From Rhodospirillales bacterium (GTDB lineage: Bacteria; Pseudomonadota; Alphaproteobacteria; Rhodospirillales; Casp-alpha2), in the NCBI GenBank assembly GCA_023145215.1, contig JAGLED010000007.1, positions 23,210 through 87,209 on the forward strand: DNA of 64,000 nt. Direction: 5' to 3'. This document shows positions 44,685 to 54,121 of the stretch, piece by piece; within the stretch, counting starts at the first letter, position 1, and every line of letters starts with the position of its first letter. Made by a program: the position numbers and the translations under genes. The notes beneath the pieces were generated by a model. It was not told the DNA's origin. It ran no database searches and saw only the letters and a program-made list of their open reading frames with translations.

Positions 44685-45941
44685 CTAGCCTGCCTTGACC
44701 TTGGCCTTCGGCTTGACCTTTGAACGGGTCATTGCCTGCACCAGCTTGTCGATAAAGTAGCCCTGGAAGCGGCTGATCCCGAGCGCCAGGCCCCACTTCA
44801 CGGCTTTTTCGGAATCCACGCGATAAAGGATAATGCTGTCCTTGCCTGCGTGCCCGACGGTTTCGCGGAACATCGCGAGACGCGTGCTGTCTTTCGATTC
44901 CTCTTCGAACTCCTTGCCCCACGCCACCTTGATGTAATCGGGGCGCAGGTTTGCCGGGTCGAAGAACTGCAGCGCCATCGGATTGACCCCGTCGACCAGC
45001 ACCTTATAGCCACGGTCCTGCAGCATGTCGCGCGCGTAGCCGTAGGTGTTCATGTCGGCAAAGATATCGATGATCTGCAGTTCGACGACGATCTTACCCG
45101 CGTTGTCGCCGACCACCCGCATGAAATTCGAAAAATCGCGCGACAGAACCGTGCCGATATTCAGATTGAGGCTGATCGGCTCTTTCATCTCGTCGAAGTT
45201 CTTCCGCCCGATGACGGAGAGCACGCGTTTGTCGAGCGTCTCGGTCAGATACTGGAACAGCCACGCGCTGGTGAACAGGTTGACACCGGGCGAGACGCGT
45301 TCGCGCAATTCGGTCATGGCGATGAAGTGCTCGCGGAACACCATGGCACCGGCCTTGCCGGGGGCGATGTGGATGCATGCCTGCTGGCGGATCAGGTCCG
45401 CAATCCGCGTCGATTGAAGTTTCTGGTTGATCGCCGCCAGGTTGCGCGCGGAGAGAGGATCGCCGGACTTGTCGCCTTCCTCGCTCTCGCGGTTGCGCTG
45501 CATTTCCTCGATCATCACCTGCGCCTTGACCGACAGTTCGGTCGCGGCGGAAAGGAACGCGGCGAAGTCTTCCTTCGACGACAGGTCATACCAGGTCGAG
45601 AGCTTGTCTTCGAACTCGTCGTCGCCGGAGGTTAACGGGTCCTCGCTGAACATGGCGCGGACCTTGTTAATGTACGGATCGATGTCCTCGACCAGCACTT
45701 CGCGGCAGATCAGCACAAGGTCCTGATTCATCATCAGATACAGGATGGCGTCGGCGTTATTGATCAGGTTGTCGAAGACGCGGACGGCGATATTGATGAA
45801 GTGGCGCTGGCGGTTGCTGGCGCGCAATTCGGACAGATGCAGATGCACGGCAAAATACCCTGACGGGTTCTCTTCGATCCGCGCCAGTTTTTCCAGGAGC
45901 ACCGCCTCCTGGGTCATCGAAGCATCCAATGGCTTAGCCAT
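44685..45941 (-). CDS. Degenerate EAL-like domain protein, paralogue B
   Basis: 418-residue paralogue of the next gene, with the same order of parts: an N-terminal segment HLHLSELRASNRQRHF near 33, NQDLVLICREV, a central helix, and LFTSAWLFQYLTETLDKRVLSV leading into an EAL-like C-terminus (SLNLNIGTVLSRDF, IVVELQIIDIFADM, YKVLVDGVNPMALQ, GLALGISRFQGYFIDKL). Key EAL residues are again absent. The last dozen residues are Lys-rich (SKVKPKAKVKAG). No Shine-Dalgarno sequence precedes ATG 45941. It is first in a two-gene operon that ends facing cobT. Confidence 0.8.
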   Translation of the reverse strand: MAKPLDASMTQEAVLLEKLARIEENPSGYFAVHLHLSELRASNRQRHFINIAVRVFDNLINNADAILYLMMNQDLVLICREVLVEDIDPYINKVRAMFSEDPLTSGDDEFEDKLSTWYDLSSKEDFAAFLSAATELSVKAQVMIEEMQRNRESEEGDKSGDPLSARNLAAINQKLQSTRIADLIRQQACIHIAPGKAGAMVFREHFIAMTELRERVSPGVNLFTSAWLFQYLTETLDKRVLSVIGRKNFDEMKEPISLNLNIGTVLSRDFSNFMRVVGDNAGKIVVELQIIDIFADMNTYGYARDMLQDRGYKVLVDGVNPMALQFFDPANLRPDYIKVAWGKEFEEESKDSTRLAMFRETVGHAGKDSIILYRVDSEKAVKWGLALGISRFQGYFIDKLVQAMTRSKVKPKAKVKAG

Positions 45942-46018
45942 GCTTTCGTTGTAATCCGCGACGTTTCACAAACCGTTAACGATAATCGCCGTCAAATAGT
46001 ACAGATAACCGCCGACAT

Positions 46019-46047
46019 ATTATAGTAAAAGCCGGAAGATCGCCGAA
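46019..46047 (-). promoter_or_regulatory. Candidate promoter of the EAL-like gene pair
   Basis: On the minus strand a perfect TATAAT (46024-46019) is preceded, after 17 nt, by TTCGGC (46047-46042). Transcription would start near 46010, about 70 nt before ATG 45941. The palindrome GATCG-N5-CGATC at 46038-46052 overlaps the -35 element and could be an operator. The 220-nt gap also holds the upstream region of the SDR gene at 46162; nothing else is recognised in it. Confidence 0.35.
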
Positions 46048-46161
46048 CGATCCCTTCCTAAGGTCCCTGAATCAAGCACTTAAGAGGTCCTTTCGTCTTG
46101 GCCCCCCGGGTTGCCGGTGGTAGTTTCCGACACCGTTAAATGAGCAGGGAATGAAAAAACC

Positions 46162-47109
46162 TTGAACGCGATCCTGGCAAAGAAAGTTCTCGTCACCGGC
46201 GGCGCCGGCTTTATCGGCTCGCATCTGTGCGAACGCCTGGTGGCGCGGGGCGACGACGTGCTCTGCGTCGACAATTTCTTCACCGGCGCCAAGGCCAACG
46301 TCGCGCACCTTCTGGGCGAGCGCAATTTCGAACTTCTGCGCCACGACGTGACGTTCCCGCTTTATGTGGAAGTGGACGAAATTTACAACCTGGCGTGCCC
46401 GGCATCGCCGGTCCACTACCAGTACGATCCCGTGCAAACGACCAAAACCAGCGTCCACGGAGCGATCAACGCGCTCGGTCTCGCCAAGCGGACCAACGCC
46501 AAGATCCTGCAGGCCTCGACCAGCGAGGTCTACGGCGACCCGGAAGTTCACCCGCAGCCGGAATCGTATAAAGGCAACGTCAACCCGATCGGCCCGCGCG
46601 CCTGCTACGACGAGGGCAAGCGCTGCGCCGAAACCCTGTTCTTCGATTATCACCGCCAGCACAATCTCAACATCCGGGTCTGCCGAATCTTCAACACCTA
46701 CGGCCCCCGGATGCACCCGGACGACGGCAGGGTGGTGTCGAATTTCATTATGCAGGCCCTCAGGGGTGAACCGCTGACGCTTTACGGCGACGGCTCGCAA
46801 ACGCGTTCATTCTGCTACGTCGACGACCTGGTCGAGGGCATGATGCGGCTGATGGATGCGGATGACGAACACACCGGGCCGATGAACCTCGGTAATCCGG
46901 GCGAGTTCACGATCCGCGAACTTGCCGAAACCATCGCTGAAATGACCGGTGCCAAGGCCGAAATCGTTTTGAAACCGTTGCCCCAGGACGACCCGATGCA
47001 GCGCTGCCCCGATATCACGCTGGCCAAGTCCGTCCTCGGATGGGCGCCGACGATCCAGCTTCGCGAAGGCCTGCAGAAGACCATCGATTATTTCAAAGCC
47101 CTGACGTGA
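46162..47109 (+). CDS. UDP-glucuronate decarboxylase-like extended SDR
   Basis: 315-residue NAD-dependent sugar-nucleotide enzyme. The Rossmann loop is [18 protein letters not shown], the active site has Ser/Thr in [11 protein letters not shown] and the Tyr-Lys pair in [27 protein letters not shown] and [20 protein letters not shown] closely match UDP-xylose synthases rather than HldD epimerases. No ATG starts this frame: an in-frame TGA lies at 46141-46143 and the ATG at 46151 gives a four-codon reading. TTG 46162 is therefore the probable start. It leads an operon with the two-domain oxidoreductase, gmhA and hldE. Confidence 0.85.
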   Translation: MNAILAKKVLVTGGAGFIGSHLCERLVARGDDVLCVDNFFTGAKANVAHLLGERNFELLRHDVTFPLYVEVDEIYNLACPASPVHYQYDPVQTTKTSVHGAINALGLAKRTNAKILQASTSEVYGDPEVHPQPESYKGNVNPIGPRACYDEGKRCAETLFFDYHRQHNLNIRVCRIFNTYGPRMHPDDGRVVSNFIMQALRGEPLTLYGDGSQTRSFCYVDDLVEGMMRLMDADDEHTGPMNLGNPGEFTIRELAETIAEMTGAKAEIVLKPLPQDDPMQRCPDITLAKSVLGWAPTIQLREGLQKTIDYFKALT

Positions 47110-47125
47110 CGGGAGCAACCCGATC

Positions 47126-49270
47126 GTGAAACAAATCATCCAATCGCGCAAATCCGGCAAGCTGGCACTGAAAGACGTGCCGGCACCGAAGGTGCGCGGC
47201 GGATGTCTTTTGGTCAGAACGCGCGCTTCGCTGATATCGGCCGGCACCGAACGGATGGTCGTCGACTTCGCCCGCAAAAGCCTTGCCGGCAAGGCACAAG
47301 CGCGACCGGACCTCGTGAAGAAAGTTCTCGAAAAAGCGAAGAAAGAGGGCCTGGTCAACACGTGGAAAGCGGTGATGGCGAGGCTCGACGAACCTCTCCC
47401 ACTCGGTTATTCGGCGGCCGGCGACGTCATCGCCGTCGGCGCCGGGCTCGAGGGCGAGTTCGCGGTCGGCGACCGGGTGGCGATGGCGGGTGCCGGGATC
47501 GCCAACCATTCGGAACTCAACACCGTCCCCCGAAACCTGGTCGCGAAAATCCCCACGGATGTCCCCGACGAAGAGGCCTGCTATGCAACACTCGGTGCGA
47601 TCGCTATGCACGCCGTTCGCAACGCAAACGCCACGTTGGGCGACGTCGTCGCGGTGATCGGGTGTGGGCTTGTCGGGCAGTTGGCGATCAGGTTCCTAAC
47701 GCTTGCGGGTGTGCGCGTGATCGCTTTCGACTATGCCGACGACAGGCTGGACCTCGCCAGACGAATGGGCGCAGAGACTGCACTGACGCCGGAGAACACC
47801 AACATCGATGCCGTCTATCGCCTGACCGGAGGCCTGGGCGCCGACGCCATCGTCAACGCCGCCGCCACGGACAGTTCGGCACCGTTCGAATTCGCCGCTG
47901 CCATTGCGCGCGACCGGGCGCGCGTCGTCATGGTCGGGCTGACCGGCACCACGTTCCCTTACGCCGCCTTCATGCAGAAGGAACTGAACATTATCGTTTC
48001 CAGGTCCTATGGCCCCGGGCGATACGACAGCGATTTCGAACAGCGCGGCCAGAAGTACCCGGAAGGCTGGGTACGCTGGACGGAAACCGCAAATTTGCGC
48101 GAGACACTTCGTCTGATGCAGTCGGAACGGCCCGTGCGGCTGGATGTTTCAGCGTTGACCTCGCACAAGTTTAAACTGGACGACGCCGAAAACGCCTATG
48201 CACTGGTGACGGGCGGGACCGAACGGCATCTGGGCGTGGTCTTAACGTATCCGGATGGCGACGACAAAAAACGTCCCCCGATGATCTCACGCAAGCCCGC
48301 CAGAACCGGCGGGAAGTGCGTACTCGGCGTGATCGGCGCCGGGAACTTCGCCCGCGCGGTCCTGTTACCGGGCTTCAAGTCCATACCGGGCGTGCGCTTC
48401 AAGACCATCGCCACGACCCGGGGCGCGACCGCCGAACACGGCGCCAGCCAGTTCGATTTCGAAAACATGGCCGCCGACGAAGAAGCCGTTCTGGACGATA
48501 CCGACATCAACACCGTCGTCGTCGCCACGCGTCACGACAGCCACGCCGGGCTCGCGGCACGTGCGCTGAACGCCGGCAAATCGGTTTTCGTGGAGAAACC
48601 CCTCGCCCTCGATCTCGGTCAGTTGAACGATGTCATTGATGCGTTGAACGGTTCCGACGGCATTCTGCATGTCGGCTTCAACCGCCGCTTCGCCCCACAG
48701 ATCGACGAGATGCTGACGCACTTCAAGACCGCCGAAGGCCCGCGCGTCATTTCGATCCGCGTCAACGGCGGCGCCATTGAAGGCGGTCACTGGACCCAAT
48801 CCGCAGACGAAGGCGGCGGCCGCGTCCTGGGCGAGATGTGTCACTTCGTCGATCTGGCCCGCCACCTTGCGGGCAGCAACATCGATAGCGTGCACGCAGA
48901 GGCCGCGACGGAAAAGGGCGGCAACGGGGACAACGTCGCCGCGCACATCCGCTTCAAGGACGGCTCGTTGGCCTCCATCGTCTATACCGCGCTTGGCGAC
49001 ACGGCACTGCCGAAAGAGCAGGTCGAAATGTTCGCAGGCGCGCGCGCCGCTTCGCTCGACGATTTCCGTAAGTTGTCCCTGGCCGCGAACGGTGCGGTGA
49101 AAACATCGACGGCCACTCAAGACAAAGGTCACAAGCAGCAAGTGGCGGCATTCGTCAAAGCCATCTCGGACGGCTCGCCCGCGATCGACGAAGCGGAACT
49201 GATCGAGACCGCCGCCGCCACCATTGCCGTGATGGAAAGCCTGCGCACTGGCGAACGCATCGATTTGTAA
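47126..49270 (+). CDS. Two-domain oxidoreductase: zinc-type MDR plus GFO/IDH/MocA
   Basis: 714-residue fusion. Residues 1 to about 385 form a medium-chain dehydrogenase/reductase (PLPLGYSAAGDVIAVGAG, VAVIGCGLVGQLAIRF, ADAIVNAAATDSS). Residues about 393-714 are a GFO/IDH/MocA dehydrogenase with GVIGAGNFARAVLLPG and the EKPLALDL motif containing the conserved Lys. Such two-domain proteins often sit in polysaccharide gene clusters and may oxidise and reduce one sugar substrate in sequence; the substrate is not known. GTG 47126 is the start, behind GGGAG. Neighbours suggest a role in surface-glycan sugar synthesis. Confidence 0.88.
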   Translation: MKQIIQSRKSGKLALKDVPAPKVRGGCLLVRTRASLISAGTERMVVDFARKSLAGKAQARPDLVKKVLEKAKKEGLVNTWKAVMARLDEPLPLGYSAAGDVIAVGAGLEGEFAVGDRVAMAGAGIANHSELNTVPRNLVAKIPTDVPDEEACYATLGAIAMHAVRNANATLGDVVAVIGCGLVGQLAIRFLTLAGVRVIAFDYADDRLDLARRMGAETALTPENTNIDAVYRLTGGLGADAIVNAAATDSSAPFEFAAAIARDRARVVMVGLTGTTFPYAAFMQKELNIIVSRSYGPGRYDSDFEQRGQKYPEGWVRWTETANLRETLRLMQSERPVRLDVSALTSHKFKLDDAENAYALVTGGTERHLGVVLTYPDGDDKKRPPMISRKPARTGGKCVLGVIGAGNFARAVLLPGFKSIPGVRFKTIATTRGATAEHGASQFDFENMAADEEAVLDDTDINTVVVATRHDSHAGLAARALNAGKSVFVEKPLALDLGQLNDVIDALNGSDGILHVGFNRRFAPQIDEMLTHFKTAEGPRVISIRVNGGAIEGGHWTQSADEGGGRVLGEMCHFVDLARHLAGSNIDSVHAEAATEKGGNGDNVAAHIRFKDGSLASIVYTALGDTALPKEQVEMFAGARAASLDDFRKLSLAANGAVKTSTATQDKGHKQQVAAFVKAISDGSPAIDEAELIETAAATIAVMESLRTGERIDL

Positions 49271-49283
49271 GTTAGAACGACAT

Positions 49284-49862
49284 ATGGATATTAACGCCTT
49301 CTATTCAGCCGAGTTCGACGAACACGCGGATGTCGTCAAGAAAACGCGGGACGCCTGCGCCGACGGCTTCGCCGAGCTTCTGGCGCGGTGTACCCAAAGT
49401 GTCCGCCACGGCGGCAAGATCATGTTCTTTGGAAACGGCGGCAGCGCTGCCGACTGCCAGCACCTGGCAACGGAGCTGACCATTCGCTACAAAACCGACC
49501 GCGCCCCGATCGCCGCGGTGGCCCTGACCACGGACACCTCCGCTCTAACGGCGGGCGGCAACGATCTCGGGTTCGAGAATATCTTTTCGCGCCAGATCGA
49601 AGCCATCGGCAAACCGGGCGACGTTGCCATCGGGATTTCGACATCGGGGAATTCCGAGAACGTGATCCGCGCCCTCAAGACCGCGCAGGCATTGGATATC
49701 GTCGCGGCCGCGCTTGGCGGCAAGGACGGCGGCAAACTTGTCGGTATTGCCGACCCGTTGATCATTGTTCCCAGCGACACCACGGCGCGCATTCAGGAAA
49801 TGCATATCATGCTGGGTCAGATGCTGTGCGGGGCGCTCGAACTCGAACTGGGGCTGGTGTGA
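49284..49862 (+). CDS. gmhA: Sedoheptulose-7-phosphate isomerase
   Basis: 192-residue SIS-domain protein of the GmhA type, converting sedoheptulose 7-phosphate to D-glycero-D-manno-heptose 7-phosphate, the first step in LPS heptose synthesis. The sugar-phosphate site is FFGNGGSAADCQHLATEL with SAL-TAGGNDLGFENIFSRQ and GISTSGNSENVIRAL. The C-terminal IQEMHIMLGQMLCGALE supplies the conserved Glu and His of this family. The gene precedes hldE by one nucleotide, which fixes the pathway. Confidence 0.92.
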   Translation: MDINAFYSAEFDEHADVVKKTRDACADGFAELLARCTQSVRHGGKIMFFGNGGSAADCQHLATELTIRYKTDRAPIAAVALTTDTSALTAGGNDLGFENIFSRQIEAIGKPGDVAIGISTSGNSENVIRALKTAQALDIVAAALGGKDGGKLVGIADPLIIVPSDTTARIQEMHIMLGQMLCGALELELGLV

Positions 49863-49863
49863 C

Positions 49864-51333
49864 ATGGACCGTTCGCGCCTGATTCCGCTGGTCGAAAACA
49901 TCGAAGGCAGCCGCATCCTCGTGGTCGGCGATGCGATGCTCGACCGTTTCGTCTCGGGCACGGTCGACCGGATCTCCCCCGAAGCGCCGATCCCCGTCTT
50001 GCGCGTCACATCCGAAACAAGCATGCCCGGCGGTGCAGGGAACGTGGTTCGGAACCTGGCCGCACTGGGTGCCAACGTGACGTTCGTCGCTGTATGCGGG
50101 GACGATGGGCCGGGCCGGGAACTGACCGACGCCCTTGCCGCCGATCCGCTGATCACGGCCGACCTTCAGATCGATCCGGTGCGCCCGACCACGATCAAGG
50201 TGCGCTACGTCGCCGGCAACCAGCAAATGATGCGGGCCGACTGGGAAGCGGGCGCCAATATCGACGACGCCACCGCCGACAGGCTGATCGCGGCGGCAAC
50301 CGACACGATCGCCGACTTCGGCGCCGTCGTGCTTTCCGATTACGACAAGGGCGTTCTGGCAAACGGCCGGGCAAAGGCGATCATCGATGCCGCGAACAAG
50401 GCCGGCGTCGCGGTCATCGTCGACCCCAAGGGCGACGGCTATGAAAGATATGAGGGCGCCACGCTCGTCACACCGAACCGCAAGGAATTGGAGCAGGCAG
50501 CGGCGTGCGCGGCCCCCGATACCGACACGATCCGCGCCGCCGCGTCGGACCTGATCAAAACGCACCGTCTCGGCGGCATATTGGTGACGCGCAGCGCCGA
50601 CGGCATGACCCTGATATCAAGCGACGGCGATCATCATCACCTGGCGGCGGAAACACGGGAAGTATTCGATGTTTCCGGTGCCGGCGACACCGTGGTCGCG
50701 ACGGTCGCGGCGCTGATTGCGTCAGGGGCCGACACCAAGGACGCGGCGTGCGTCGCCAATACCGCGGCCGGCATCGTCGTCGGCAAGATCGGCACCGCCG
50801 TCTGTCATGCCGCCGAACTGATCGCCGCCTTGCATCACAAGGATTTGTCCGACGCGGAAGCCAAGGTGCTGACCGACGCCGAAGCGCAGGAGCGGATTGC
50901 GCGCTGGCGGCGTCAGGGTCATCGGGTCGGTTTTACGAACGGTTGTTTCGATCTTCTGCATCCGGGCCACGTATCTTTGTTGTCGCAGGCGCGTGCCGCT
51001 TGCGACCGGCTGATCGTTGGGTTGAACTCGGACGCTTCGGTAAAGCGTCTCAAGGGCGAGGGGCGTCCCGTTCAGAACGAAGCCGCACGTAGCACAGTGC
51101 TGGCGTCGCTGGCGTCGGTCGATCTTGTCGTAATCTTCGGTGAAGACACGCCTTATGAACTGATCGGACAGTTACGCCCGGACGTGCTGGTCAAGGGCGC
51201 GGATTATACCGTTGAACAGGTGGTCGGCGCGGATCTGGTCACGGGATGGGGCGGTGAGGTGGTGCTGGCGGAACTCAAGGACGGGTTTTCGACGACCGCC
51301 ACTATTGAACGCCTCAACAAGAATAAAACCTGA
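49864..51333 (+). CDS. hldE: Bifunctional heptose kinase/adenylyltransferase
   Basis: HldE (RfaE), 489 residues. The N-terminal PfkB-type kinase (about 1-315) phosphorylates C1 of heptose 7-phosphate: SRILVVGDAMLDRFVSG, SMPGGAGNVVRNLAALG, and the catalytic DVSGAGDTVVAT. The C-terminal nucleotidyltransferase (about 340-489) makes ADP-heptose: GFTNGCFDLLHPGHVSLLSQA and LNSDASVKRLKGEGRP. ATG 49864 starts 1 nt after the gmhA stop; an upstream in-frame start lies inside gmhA. GmhB phosphatase and HldD epimerase are not in the window. Confidence 0.95.
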   Translation: MDRSRLIPLVENIEGSRILVVGDAMLDRFVSGTVDRISPEAPIPVLRVTSETSMPGGAGNVVRNLAALGANVTFVAVCGDDGPGRELTDALAADPLITADLQIDPVRPTTIKVRYVAGNQQMMRADWEAGANIDDATADRLIAAATDTIADFGAVVLSDYDKGVLANGRAKAIIDAANKAGVAVIVDPKGDGYERYEGATLVTPNRKELEQAAACAAPDTDTIRAAASDLIKTHRLGGILVTRSADGMTLISSDGDHHHLAAETREVFDVSGAGDTVVATVAALIASGADTKDAACVANTAAGIVVGKIGTAVCHAAELIAALHHKDLSDAEAKVLTDAEAQERIARWRRQGHRVGFTNGCFDLLHPGHVSLLSQARAACDRLIVGLNSDASVKRLKGEGRPVQNEAARSTVLASLASVDLVVIFGEDTPYELIGQLRPDVLVKGADYTVEQVVGADLVTGWGGEVVLAELKDGFSTTATIERLNKNKT

Positions 51334-51338
51334 GCGAA

Positions 51339-53303
51339 TCAGTTGAATTCGGGCGCCGTGTCCGGCACCGATTTCGGCGCATTCTTACCCGGCTCCACGT
51401 TCTGGATCGCTTTCTGCGCTTCCTGCTTGGCGTCCTCGATCGTTTCGAACAGGCGCGAGAAGAAGCCCCGGTCGTCGCCGGGTCTCGGCAGATCCTTGGC
51501 CGGCAGGCCGCTATGCGCCTGCGCCATGACGTCGCGCCAGATGCGCGCCGGATAGCTGCCGCCCGTCACATGGTTCATGGGTGCGCCGTCGTCGTTGCCA
51601 AGCCACACCCCGGCCATGTAGTTCGCCGTATAACCGACGAACCACGCATCGCGGTAGTTCTGCGACGTCCCGGTTTTGCCCGCCGCATCGCGCCCGAAAG
51701 CCGCAGCCTTGCCGGTGCCGTCCGTGATCACCTTGTGCAGCATATTGTTCATCGGTCCGACCAGATGAGGTGGCACCACGTTCCCGGGGCCGGAACCCGT
51801 GCGTTTGAACAGAATTTGACCGCCGCCGTCGCGGATTTCCTTGATCCCGTAGGGGATGATCCCGTCGCCGCCGTTGGCGAAGGGGGCATAGGCGCTGACC
51901 AGTTCCAGTAATGTTGTCTCCACGGTGCCGAGCGCGATGGACGCATCCGGTTTATCGCCGGGGTCGATGCCAAGCGAGCGCGCCGTGTCGGCGACCCGGC
52001 CGATGCCCGCCTTCATGGCAACCCGGACGGCAACCGTATTGATCGAATTCGCCAACCCGTCCGCGACGGTAACCGGTCCCTGGAACTGGCCGTCAAAGTT
52101 GCTGGGCGACCAGTTGCCGACCTGGACCGGCGCATCGTCGATCACGTCATCGGGCTTCAGCCCAGCCTTCAACGCCGCCAGATACACGACAGGCTTGAAC
52201 GCGGAACCCGGCTGACGCCGTGCCTGGGTCGCGCGGTTGAACTGGCTGCGGGCATAGTTGTTGCCGCCGACCATGGCGCGCACGCCGCCTTCCGGCGACA
52301 TCAACAACACCGCGCCGTCGCCGATCTTTCGTTTTTTTCCGGCCTTGGCGATGACGTCTGCCAAAGCGCGCTCGGCGGTCAGTTGCGCATCCCGATCCAG
52401 GGTCGTTTGCACGAACAGGTCGCGGTCACGCGCGCCCACATAGTCCTGCACCTGATCGAGGATCCAGTCGACGAAATAGGGCCCAATCTGCCCTGGCCGC
52501 GCCGTTGTGCCTTTCGACGAAGCTGCGCGCGCTTTCTTGGCCTCGGCTTCGGTCAGATAGCCCGCCGCCACCATGTTCGAAAGCACGACGCGGGTGCGTT
52601 TCTCGGCACGGTCATCATCACTGTGCGGATTATAACGGCTGGGCGCTTTCAAAAGTCCCGCCAGCATTGCCGACTGCCAGACGTTGAGCCCAGACGCCGG
52701 TTTATTGAAATACTTTCGCGCCGCCGCGTCGACACCGTACGTGCCCGCACCCAGATAGACCCGGTTGAGATAGAGCTCGAGAATCTGGTCCTTCGAGAAA
52801 CGGTTCTCCAGCCACAGCGCCAGCATGACTTCCTGAATCTTGCGCTTGTAAGTGCGCTCGGACGTCAGAAACAGGTTCTTCGCGACTTGCTGAGTGATCG
52901 TGCTGCCGCCCTGAACGATCCGCCCGGCGCGGATATTGGCGACCATGGCGCGGGCAAGACCGATCAGGTCGACGCCGAAGTGGTCGTAAAAGCGCCGGTC
53001 CTCGGTCGCCAGCACCGCCTGCGGCAAAGCCGGCGGCAGATCGGAAAGACGCACGGGCACCCCGTAAAGATCGCCGACGGCGGCGATTTCTTTGCCGTCG
53101 TTGGCCAGCACCCAGACCGTCGGCCGCCGCGATGGCGCGAGGCTGTCTTCCACGTCGGGAAGGTCGGTATAGAACCAACCCGCCAGGAACAGGCAGCCGA
53201 TTAATCCCCAGACGGTGATCGTCGCCAGCCATTTTCCGACACGCCGCAAGCGCGAGGGCGCGGCGGACGCTTTCTTGCCGTTGCGTTTGGTTTTTCGGGC
53301 CAT
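51339..53303 (-). CDS. Class A penicillin-binding protein (PBP1A family)
   Basis: 654-residue peptidoglycan synthase anchored by one N-terminal transmembrane segment (about 28-48) after a Lys/Arg-rich tail. The glycosyltransferase (GT51) domain has TEDRRFYDHFGVDLIG with its catalytic Glu, and QGGSTITQQVAKNLFL, followed by YLNRVYLGAGTYGVDAAARKYF. The transpeptidase has SxxK in GSAFKPVVYLAAL, SxN in ANSINTVAVRVAM and KTG in GKTGTSQNYRDAWF. It is shorter than typical PBP1A and may lack accessory domains. It is convergent with hldE, with a gap of 5 nt. Confidence 0.93.
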   Translation of the reverse strand: MARKTKRNGKKASAAPSRLRRVGKWLATITVWGLIGCLFLAGWFYTDLPDVEDSLAPSRRPTVWVLANDGKEIAAVGDLYGVPVRLSDLPPALPQAVLATEDRRFYDHFGVDLIGLARAMVANIRAGRIVQGGSTITQQVAKNLFLTSERTYKRKIQEVMLALWLENRFSKDQILELYLNRVYLGAGTYGVDAAARKYFNKPASGLNVWQSAMLAGLLKAPSRYNPHSDDDRAEKRTRVVLSNMVAAGYLTEAEAKKARAASSKGTTARPGQIGPYFVDWILDQVQDYVGARDRDLFVQTTLDRDAQLTAERALADVIAKAGKKRKIGDGAVLLMSPEGGVRAMVGGNNYARSQFNRATQARRQPGSAFKPVVYLAALKAGLKPDDVIDDAPVQVGNWSPSNFDGQFQGPVTVADGLANSINTVAVRVAMKAGIGRVADTARSLGIDPGDKPDASIALGTVETTLLELVSAYAPFANGGDGIIPYGIKEIRDGGGQILFKRTGSGPGNVVPPHLVGPMNNMLHKVITDGTGKAAAFGRDAAGKTGTSQNYRDAWFVGYTANYMAGVWLGNDDGAPMNHVTGGSYPARIWRDVMAQAHSGLPAKDLPRPGDDRGFFSRLFETIEDAKQEAQKAIQNVEPGKNAPKSVPDTAPEFN

Positions 53304-53368
53304 GCCGCTTTATGCCGCGAATGCCGTTATGAACGGGTTAATACGATCCCGGTTTGAAAGGGAAAAAA

Positions 53369-54097
53369 TCAGTCCAGGAACAACTGATAAAGCTGGGTTT
53401 CGTACATGACGACGAACCCGAGAACCACGGTCGCCGCACCGATCCCGCTTTGCAGCGCCCGGTTAGCCCACGTCAGCGTACGCGCGGTGTAGCCGAGCGG
53501 CAGCGCGATCGCCATAGACAGCGCCGCCATCCCGGCAATGGAGCCGAGACCGAACACGATCACATAGCCGATACCGACGAACGGATCGCTGACCGAGGTC
53601 GCGGTCAACACGACCAATGCCGCCGACCCGGCCATACCGTGCATCAGCCCAACCGTGAGCGTGCGCCACGGCAGACCTTCCGGGTGTTCATGGGCATGCT
53701 TGTTGCGGCTGTGCGGCACTTGATCCCCGGCGTGGGAATGCGCGTGGACGTGCATCGTGCCGTCGTCGTGGCGGTGGTCATGAAAGTGCACCCGGTCCCG
53801 GACCAGCCGCCAGACAACCTGCCCGCCCAGCAGAACCAGCATCACACCGACGCCGAATTCCAGCCAACCGGCGACGCTGTCGTCGATTCCCGTGCCCAGA
53901 TAGATCGCCGTCCCGGCGACAATGCCCAGCATGACGGTATGGCCGACGCCCCATAACGCGCCGTGCGCGACGATACGGCGCATGGACGTTTCGCCTGTGG
54001 CAATCGACGACACGGCGGCAACATGATCGGCTTCAAGGGCGTGTTGCAGTCCGATAACCAGCCCGAGAAGAAGAATACCGCCGAATGTCAGGTCCAT
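53369..54097 (-). CDS. UreH/NiCoT-like nickel or cobalt permease
   Basis: 242-residue polytopic membrane protein. The first helix has GLQHALEADHVAAVSSIATG, matching the HxxxADH metal signature of Ni/Co transporters and UreH-type proteins; LMHGMAGSAALVVL in a later helix is also typical. A His-rich hydrophilic loop near 105-140 (HFHDHRHDDGTMHVHAHSH) probably binds metal. Six or so transmembrane segments are present. GGAG precedes ATG 54097. No urease or hydrogenase genes are near, and a large cobalamin block lies in the same window, so cobalt import is a reasonable but unproved guess. Confidence 0.85.
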   Translation of the reverse strand: MDLTFGGILLLGLVIGLQHALEADHVAAVSSIATGETSMRRIVAHGALWGVGHTVMLGIVAGTAIYLGTGIDDSVAGWLEFGVGVMLVLLGGQVVWRLVRDRVHFHDHRHDDGTMHVHAHSHAGDQVPHSRNKHAHEHPEGLPWRTLTVGLMHGMAGSAALVVLTATSVSDPFVGIGYVIVFGLGSIAGMAALSMAIALPLGYTARTLTWANRALQSGIGAATVVLGFVVMYETQLYQLFLD

Positions 54098-54121
54098 GAT
54101 GTCTCCGTATCACAAAGGAAT

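Noticed and set aside
46162..47109. HldD (ADP-heptose epimerase) assignment, suggested by gmhA-hldE nearby
   Set aside because: Sequence blocks such as [15 protein letters not shown] and [15 protein letters not shown] match UDP-glucuronate decarboxylases, not HldD.
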